This document shows positions 27,698-31,919 of a stretch of DNA of 31,919 bases, in pieces (position 1 is the first letter of the stretch; each line of letters opens with the position of its first letter). A model generated the notes under the pieces. It was not told the DNA's origin. It made no database searches and worked only from the letters and a program-made list of their open reading frames with translations. The stretch lies in the IMG/VR virus record IMGVR_UViG_3300020221_002860, positions 1-31,919 of that record. One strand, 5' to 3'. The translations under genes and the position numbers were made by a program. Source of the stretch: a virus.

Positions 27698-29632
27698 ATG
27701 AGTATCAAGAAACAACTTCTACAACAAATCAAAACTGCAAGAGAAGAATCGAGTAGAACTCAGAAATTCTCAGGAAATTTGCTGGATTACATTGAAATTG
27801 TTGAAAAAGATTCAACAATCGTCAAGTCTGCTCACAAGCGACTTTTTGACGTAATTTCATCGCATGGTTCTTATACTTTGCCGGATTCTGAACCCAGAAA
27901 GAGCAAGATCTTCGACGGTGAGCAGATAAAGATTCACAAGTACTTTGAAGGTGAGTTCTTCGGGATGGAGACAGTCGTCGAGAAAGTCATGAGCTTCTTG
28001 TCTTCCGCCGCTCACAAGGGTGAAGAATCTCGACAAGTTCTCTTGCTCATGGGACCTGTCGGCGCAGGTAAATCAGCTCTCACCGAGCACATTAAGAAAG
28101 CGCTCGAGGGCGAAAAGTATTATGCGCTGAAAGGCGATCCCCACCGAGGCGAACCCCTTCAATTAATTCCTCGATCGCTTCGACCCTCCGTCGAATCCGC
28201 ACTAGGCGTAAAGATCGATGGTGATATCTCCCCAGTTGCGCGTCACAAGCTCCTCAACGATTATGGAGGAAAATATGAAGATTTTGAAGTCGAAGAAGTT
28301 ACTTTTTCTCAGCGTGGCCGTCGGGGCGTCGCTTCTGTGCCTCCGATGGATGCAAACTCCCAAGACGTTTCGGTCCTCATCGGGTCAGTCGACATCTCGA
28401 AGCTCGACAAGTTTGCCGAGGATGATCCACGCTCACTCTCACTAAACGGTGCGTTCAACGTGGGCAACCGGGGCGTCGTCGAGCTCGTCGAGGTCTTCAA
28501 GAACGAGATCGAGTTCCTCCACACCATCATCACGGCAACCCAAGAGAAGAGGGTTCCTTCACCTGGCAAGTCGGACATGTTGCACTTCGACGGTGTCATC
28601 CTCGCTCACTGCAATGAGGCCGAATGGAACAGATTTAAGTCAGAACACACAAATGAAGCCATCATGGATCGCATTGTGAAGATATCTGTACCTTACTGTC
28701 TTGAACTCAATCAGGAGATAAAAATCTACGAGAAGATGTTGGGTAAATCTGAATTCACATCGCACATCGCACCGCATACCTTAAAGATTGCTTCAATGTT
28801 CTCGGTGATGAGTCGTCTTAAAGATTCTGCCAAATGTGATATCCTCACGAAGATGAAGATCTACAACGGCGAAGATGTTCTTGAAAAAGGGCGAGTGCGC
28901 AAGGTCGACATCAAAGACCTACGCGAAGAGGCGAAGCATGAGGGCATGGACGGCATCTCAACTCGTTTCATAACTAAGGCTCTCGATAATGCTCTCACAG
29001 CATCTGATAAGAATATGATTACACCGATCTCCGTCATGGATTCATTGACGAAGATGGTAAAAGAACAGCTTGTGGATGAACAGTTTAAGTCAAAGTGCCT
29101 TGAACTCCTCCAGAAGACAATTCGCGAAGAATATCTAAAGATTCTCGAGAATGAGATCGCAAAAGCATTCATCTCAGCTTACGAGGAGCAAGCACAATCG
29201 TTGTTTGAGTCTTATCTTGATAACGCAGAAGCTCACACCACGAGAACGAAGCTAAAAGACAAAGTCACAAAAGAAGAACGAAAGCCTGATGAACAATTTA
29301 TGATTTCCATTGAAGAACAAATCGGTGTTACTGGCTCTGCAAAGGACGGCTTCCGATCTGACGTCACAGCATACATGTTTGCAAAAATGAGGCGAGGCGA
29401 AAAAGTTATTTACTCTACTTATGAACCACTTAAGAATGCAATTGAATCTTATTTGATTTCTTCTGTGCGGACAATGGCAAGAATAGTGACTAAGTCAAAA
29501 ACTAGGAATGATGATCAACAGAAGAAGTACAGTGATATGGTTGAAACTATGATAAAAACTTACTCGTATTCTCCGGAATCCGCAGAAGAGATATTAATCT
29601 TTGCCGCAAATAATTTGTGGAGGGATTCATGA
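27698..29632 (+). CDS. prkA: PrkA family serine protein kinase / AAA+ ATPase (YeaG-like)
   Basis: 644 aa, matching YeaG and PrkA (about 630-645). ATG 27698 is preferred over TTG 27659 because it gives the usual N-terminus. The AAA+ module shows Walker A GPVGAGKSAL (residues 119-128) and a PrkA core with LNGAFNVGNRGVVELVEVFK and ILAHCNEAEWNRF, followed by the C-terminal PrkA domain (VSVPYCLE-type segment, then FITKALDNALT). PrkA-type proteins phosphorylate Ser/Thr targets and influence starvation survival; ATPase or protease activity has also been reported. The centre (about 28080-28625) is clearly richer in C-ending codons than the flanks. Last gene of the operon. Confidence 0.94.
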   Translation: MSIKKQLLQQIKTAREESSRTQKFSGNLLDYIEIVEKDSTIVKSAHKRLFDVISSHGSYTLPDSEPRKSKIFDGEQIKIHKYFEGEFFGMETVVEKVMSFLSSAAHKGEESRQVLLLMGPVGAGKSALTEHIKKALEGEKYYALKGDPHRGEPLQLIPRSLRPSVESALGVKIDGDISPVARHKLLNDYGGKYEDFEVEEVTFSQRGRRGVASVPPMDANSQDVSVLIGSVDISKLDKFAEDDPRSLSLNGAFNVGNRGVVELVEVFKNEIEFLHTIITATQEKRVPSPGKSDMLHFDGVILAHCNEAEWNRFKSEHTNEAIMDRIVKISVPYCLELNQEIKIYEKMLGKSEFTSHIAPHTLKIASMFSVMSRLKDSAKCDILTKMKIYNGEDVLEKGRVRKVDIKDLREEAKHEGMDGISTRFITKALDNALTASDKNMITPISVMDSLTKMVKEQLVDEQFKSKCLELLQKTIREEYLKILENEIAKAFISAYEEQAQSLFESYLDNAEAHTTRTKLKDKVTKEERKPDEQFMISIEEQIGVTGSAKDGFRSDVTAYMFAKMRRGEKVIYSTYEPLKNAIESYLISSVRTMARIVTKSKTRNDDQQKKYSDMVETMIKTYSYSPESAEEILIFAANNLWRDS

Positions 29633-29696
29633 ATAATTTCAACCACTTAGACGTCTCACGTTAATTTACCATACATTATTAGTTACTAACTTTAGA

Positions 29697-29730
29697 AAAC
29701 CGCATACTTAATTGTATGCGGTTTATTTAT
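29697..29730 (+). terminator. Strong hairpin terminator of the prkA operon
   Basis: AAACCGCATAC (29697-29707) pairs perfectly with GTATGCGGTTT (29714-29724) around TTAATT, followed by ATTTATTT. The ATG of the GIY-YIG gene (29716) lies inside the right arm of the stem. Confidence 0.85.
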
Positions 29731-30579
29731 TTAGCAAAAAACTTGTTAGATGGCAAGTGTTACGTAGGACAAACGAAAGATTTTAAAGAAAGAGTAAGAG
29801 GACATCTTAAAGAGGCAGAGATTGGTAAAGGTTTTAAATTCCATGCTGCAATTAGAAAACACGGAAAAGAAAACTTCATATTTGAAATAATAGAGGAATG
29901 TGATGATGATCTCGCAAATGAAAGAGAAAAAATCTGGATAGAAAGATTTGATTCTTTCACGAGGGGCTATAACCTCACCACTGGCGGTGATTGTTGCTTT
30001 CAATTTTCAGAAGAAACGATACAAAAAATTCGTGAAGCAAATTCGAATTCGTCTGATGAACAACGATATATCAAAGGTTCTGCTTTTCGTGGCAAGCACC
30101 TTTCCGAAGAGCACAAGCAAAAGCTTCGTGAAGCCAACAAGGGTAAAAAACCCCCTCCGCATTCCGAAGAAACTCTTCGTAAAATGTCAGAATCCATGAA
30201 GGGAAAGAACGTCGGCCCTAAATCCGAAGAACACCGTCAGAAACTCTCCGCAGCTCACAAGGGTAAGAAGCTCTCCGAGGAGCACAAGGCGCAGCTGCGT
30301 GAATACAGGGCTTCAGAAGAGACGCGACGCCGTTTGTCCGAGGCAGGAAAAGGCAGAGTCGTGTCTGAGGAGACTCGTCGAAAAATGTCAGAATCCATGA
30401 AAGGAAAGAAGTTCGACTCTCCTTCTCAAGAGACGATTGAAAAAAGAACTGCAAAAACAAGAGGCAAAAAGAGAACCAAAGAACAAAAACAAAGAATGAG
30501 AGATGGTTGGGCTCGTAAACGCGAAGAAAAACAAAGATCATTAGAGGCGCAAGGTCTACAAGAAAACTCTTCTAGTTAA
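29716..30579 (+). CDS. GIY-YIG homing-type endonuclease with NUMOD3 repeats
   Basis: 287 aa. The GIY-YIG nuclease domain occupies residues 1-95: FIYLAKN then GKCYVGQT (the split GIY and YVG), Arg26 and His30 in KERVRGHL, the downstream Glu, and GYNLTTGG near residue 80. After it come about eight short repeats of the NUMOD3 type (SEEHKQKLREANKGKK, SEETLRKMSESMKGKN, SEEHRQKLSAAHKGKK and so on) to about residue 270, which wrap DNA in the minor groove. The order matches phage free-standing homing endonucleases. The ATG lies within the terminator hairpin and has no ribosome binding site, so translation may be limited. The repeats are GC-richer than the nuclease domain. Confidence 0.93.
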   Translation: MRFIYLAKNLLDGKCYVGQTKDFKERVRGHLKEAEIGKGFKFHAAIRKHGKENFIFEIIEECDDDLANEREKIWIERFDSFTRGYNLTTGGDCCFQFSEETIQKIREANSNSSDEQRYIKGSAFRGKHLSEEHKQKLREANKGKKPPPHSEETLRKMSESMKGKNVGPKSEEHRQKLSAAHKGKKLSEEHKAQLREYRASEETRRRLSEAGKGRVVSEETRRKMSESMKGKKFDSPSQETIEKRTAKTRGKKRTKEQKQRMRDGWARKREEKQRSLEAQGLQENSSS

Positions 30580-30587
30580 CTAAAATA

Positions 30588-30632
30588 AAGGCCGGTAGTT
30601 TTCTTCTTACCGGCCTTATTTGTTTTTATTTT
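30588..30632 (+). terminator. Hairpin terminator after the GIY-YIG gene
   Basis: AAGGCCGGTA (30588-30597) pairs with TACCGGCCTT (30608-30617) around a 10-base loop, followed by a T-rich tail (ATTTGTTTTTATTTTTT). It ends the homing endonuclease transcript and may also serve the minus-strand frame that stops inside it. Confidence 0.85.
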
Positions 30633-30723
30633 TTAAATGTCTATATGCATAAACGACGCCTGGAATCACAAATGTCCATGGTGTCAGTAGTAGAATACTA
30701 ACTATCAAACCTTTTGTGCCCAT
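30616..30723 (-). CDS. Possible small membrane protein (35 aa)
   Basis: Minus-strand frame from ATG 30723 to a TAA inside the terminator. It codes for a basic-ended single hydrophobic helix (LIVSILLLTPWTFVIPGVVYA, residues 6-26, then YRHLKNKNK). A TATGAT lies 9 bases before the ATG; no clear ribosome binding site. It fills much of the gap between the GIY-YIG and protease genes. Plausible but unproven. Confidence 0.4.
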   Translation of the reverse strand: MGTKGLIVSILLLTPWTFVIPGVVYAYRHLKNKNK

Positions 30724-30826
30724 GTTCTAAAAATCATAGTTAATTTATTTTATTTGTTTGATTCGACGTACAATTAAGCATACGTATCTATGTTGTCAAA
30801 TTTAATTTATCTTAAAGAAGTAACAC

Positions 30827-31528
30827 ATGAACACATGCAGCAATAAAGTGCGTATTATTTTAGTATCTTTTGCAATTGCTCTTATGGGGTGCGTATGCGC
30901 CCGACCCAACATAAAAACTTCTTCACAAGATGAAGGCAGAAAAAACTTTATTAGAGATCTTGAAAGCAGAACAGTTGCACTAGTGACAGATGATGGTTCT
31001 GGCAAATTAAAGCCTTATTGCAGTGGCGTATGGATAGACGGCGAAAAATTCCTCACAGCAGCACACTGCGTCAATAATAAATTATTGTCTTTTTATATGA
31101 CGAAAGAGGATCTTGAAGCCGGGAATACACTGAGCGATGGCACTTTAAAATTAGCTTCTTTAATAAAAATTAGCGAAAGAGATGACTTAGCACTCTTTTT
31201 AGTGCCCAATAAAATTTCTAAAGAACCAATTCAAATAAGCAAAGATGACCCTTGGGTTGGAATGCGGCTTCACATAATAGGTCACACGTCAGGAATGTGG
31301 TGGTCTTACATAGAGGGTTTAATTTCAGCAAGCACAAAATCTACAATCAACGAAAACAGAGTTGGTTCGATACAAGTATCTGCACCTGTCTGGATGGGTA
31401 ATTCTGGTGGTGGTGCATTCGATGAGCAGGGTAGGCTTGTGGGTTTGTGCTCGTGGATGATAGTTTCTGCACCGAATATTAGTTTCTTCATCCCCGCAAG
31501 CGTGATAGAAAATTTCTTAAAAAATTAG
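30827..31528 (+). CDS. Trypsin-like serine protease, probable lipoprotein
   Basis: 233 aa. The N-terminal signal MNTCSNKVRIILVSFAIALMGC ends in a lipobox-like LMGC (Cys22), so the protein is likely exported and lipid-anchored, or secreted. A chymotrypsin-fold domain follows: His80 in FLTAAHCV, Asp120 in ERDDLALFLV, and Ser193 in GNSGGGAFDE, a complete triad. Cys65 and Cys81 could pair, as in trypsins. AAGAAG lies about 6-11 bases before ATG 30827. The substrate is unknown. Exported proteases are unusual in phages; it could act on the host envelope, on competing phages, or on virion proteins. Convergent with the next gene. Confidence 0.85.
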   Translation: MNTCSNKVRIILVSFAIALMGCVCARPNIKTSSQDEGRKNFIRDLESRTVALVTDDGSGKLKPYCSGVWIDGEKFLTAAHCVNNKLLSFYMTKEDLEAGNTLSDGTLKLASLIKISERDDLALFLVPNKISKEPIQISKDDPWVGMRLHIIGHTSGMWWSYIEGLISASTKSTINENRVGSIQVSAPVWMGNSGGGAFDEQGRLVGLCSWMIVSAPNISFFIPASVIENFLKN

Positions 31529-31536
31529 AATTTTTT
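31519..31536. terminator. AT palindrome between convergent genes
   Basis: AAAAAATT (31519-31526) and AATTTTTT (31529-31536) form a short hairpin that covers the overlapping stops of the protease and minus-strand genes. It gives U-runs in both directions, so it may be a weak bidirectional terminator. Confidence 0.35.
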
Positions 31537-31830
31537 CACGACAATACCAAACTTTTCTAGGTCGTCAATATTGAATGCATACCATCGCTCGAGCGTTTTG
31601 TCCCATGAATTGACCGTTTTCTCGTTAATCATCTCTTTAAAAGTGCAAATAGACTGCGTTTGTTTTCCGCTGACTTTCTTAGATACAAGAAAATCTTGAC
31701 CCACTGACACAGTCCACTTCCCCTCGACTACTGCATCTTGTAGAATTTGAGCTGCAATTTTTCTGGGTCGCGGCTTTCTTGGTGCCCTCTCTTTCTTTTC
31801 TTTGACTGCTTCTTTTCTCTTAATTGTCAT
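31525..31830 (-). CDS. Small basic protein of unknown function
   Basis: 101 aa on the minus strand from ATG 31830, which overlaps the stop of the next upstream gene (ATGA) and has GGAGA 8-12 bases before it. The N-terminal 25 residues are very basic (IKRKEAVKEKKERAPRKPRPRK), suggesting nucleic-acid contact. The rest appears alpha/beta (WTVSVGQDFLVSKKV through WYAFNIDDLEKFGIVVKKF). No family is recognised. Confidence 0.6.
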   Translation of the reverse strand: MTIKRKEAVKEKKERAPRKPRPRKIAAQILQDAVVEGKWTVSVGQDFLVSKKVSGKQTQSICTFKEMINEKTVNSWDKTLERWYAFNIDDLEKFGIVVKKF

Positions 31831-31919
31831 TCTGTTGTCTCCAATGCCAATACCACGTCAAGGCGTGATCGTTGGGTGCGCTTGATGGCATCTTGTTGAG
31901 CACGAATATATCCCAAAAA
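31827..31919 (-). CDS. C-terminal end of an unknown minus-strand gene (cut by window edge)
   Basis: The minus strand is open from the window edge to TGA 31829-31827 and codes for the last 30 residues of a protein (LGYIRAQQDAIKRTQRSRLD, then VVLALETTE). The ATGA overlap with the following gene supports a real operon. The product cannot be identified. Confidence 0.45.
   Translation of the reverse strand, partial: FLGYIRAQQDAIKRTQRSRLDVVLALETTE

Noticed and set aside
30000-30540. Direct repeats in the GIY-YIG gene, considered as a CRISPR array or tandem repeat locus
   Set aside because: The repeats are in-frame, imperfect and have protein-level NUMOD3 periodicity; there are no spacers of constant length.
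1-31919. tRNA genes, rRNA genes, insertion sequences and attachment sites
   Set aside because: No T-arm or acceptor-stem patterns, ribosomal sequences, transposase genes, terminal inverted repeats or integrase-linked direct repeats were seen by eye; short tRNAs could only be excluded with a covariance search.

Overview
The window looks like part of a large (jumbo-class) tailed-phage genome, or a very phage-like element. Genes are packed tightly, mostly on one strand, with ATGA, TGATG and TTGA overlaps. Nucleotide-metabolism enzymes and host-like housekeeping genes are scattered among many small proteins of unknown function, and two homing-type nucleases are present. No terminase, portal, major capsid or tail hallmark gene is visible, so the phage assignment is an inference. 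Composition is AT-rich. Nothing identifies the host directly.

Layout. 1-692: 3' end of a DNA polymerase III alpha-like gene. 701-4609: a nucleotide and sugar block, with a P-loop dNMP kinase fused to a thymidylate synthase/dCMP hydroxymethylase-like domain, two NDP-sugar epimerases, thymidine kinase and dCMP deaminase. 4621-13917: an Fe/Mn superoxide dismutase-like protein, a ribbon-helix-helix-like protein, three membrane proteins that could belong to a lysis module, a protein with a sigma region 4-like helix-turn-helix, a nitrilase-type amidohydrolase, a pterin dehydratase-like protein, a ligase-type nucleotidyltransferase and several unknowns. 13918-14955: a HIGH-type nucleotidylyltransferase (minus strand) divergent from a Nudix hydrolase. 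14993-20198: a putative virion protein, a GapR-like protein, a short adenylosuccinate synthetase, an exported cysteine-rich protein, a helix-turn-helix protein and an Fpg/Nei DNA glycosylase. 20248-24962: GroEL, small beta-rich proteins, translation initiation factor IF-1, an HNH nuclease, two small minus-strand proteins and a DUF5522-like protein. 25193-29632: a YhbH/YeaH (DUF444) - SpoVR - PrkA operon closed by a strong terminator. 29716-31919: a GIY-YIG nuclease with NUMOD3 repeats, a lipoprotein-like trypsin-fold protease, and two minus-strand genes, the last cut by the window edge.

How the genes may work together. The first block fits dNTP supply and possibly cytosine hypermodification, as in T4-like phages: kinase/hydroxymethylase plus sugar-nucleotide enzymes. 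GroEL, IF-1, superoxide dismutase and the PrkA-SpoVR-YhbH set look like host-physiology takeover genes acting on folding, translation initiation, oxidative stress and starvation signalling. A short terminal motif, roughly L-L-R-x-Y-I-R-x-x-L-x-E, recurs in at least seven otherwise unrelated proteins. It resembles a capsid-targeting or prohead-protease signal and is the most system-like undescribed feature here.

Expression. Genes inside operons usually have GAGG-type ribosome binding sites. Several genes that follow a gap have no such site and instead carry a TATAAT-like hexamer ending 6-8 bases before the ATG, suggesting leaderless or near-leaderless transcripts.
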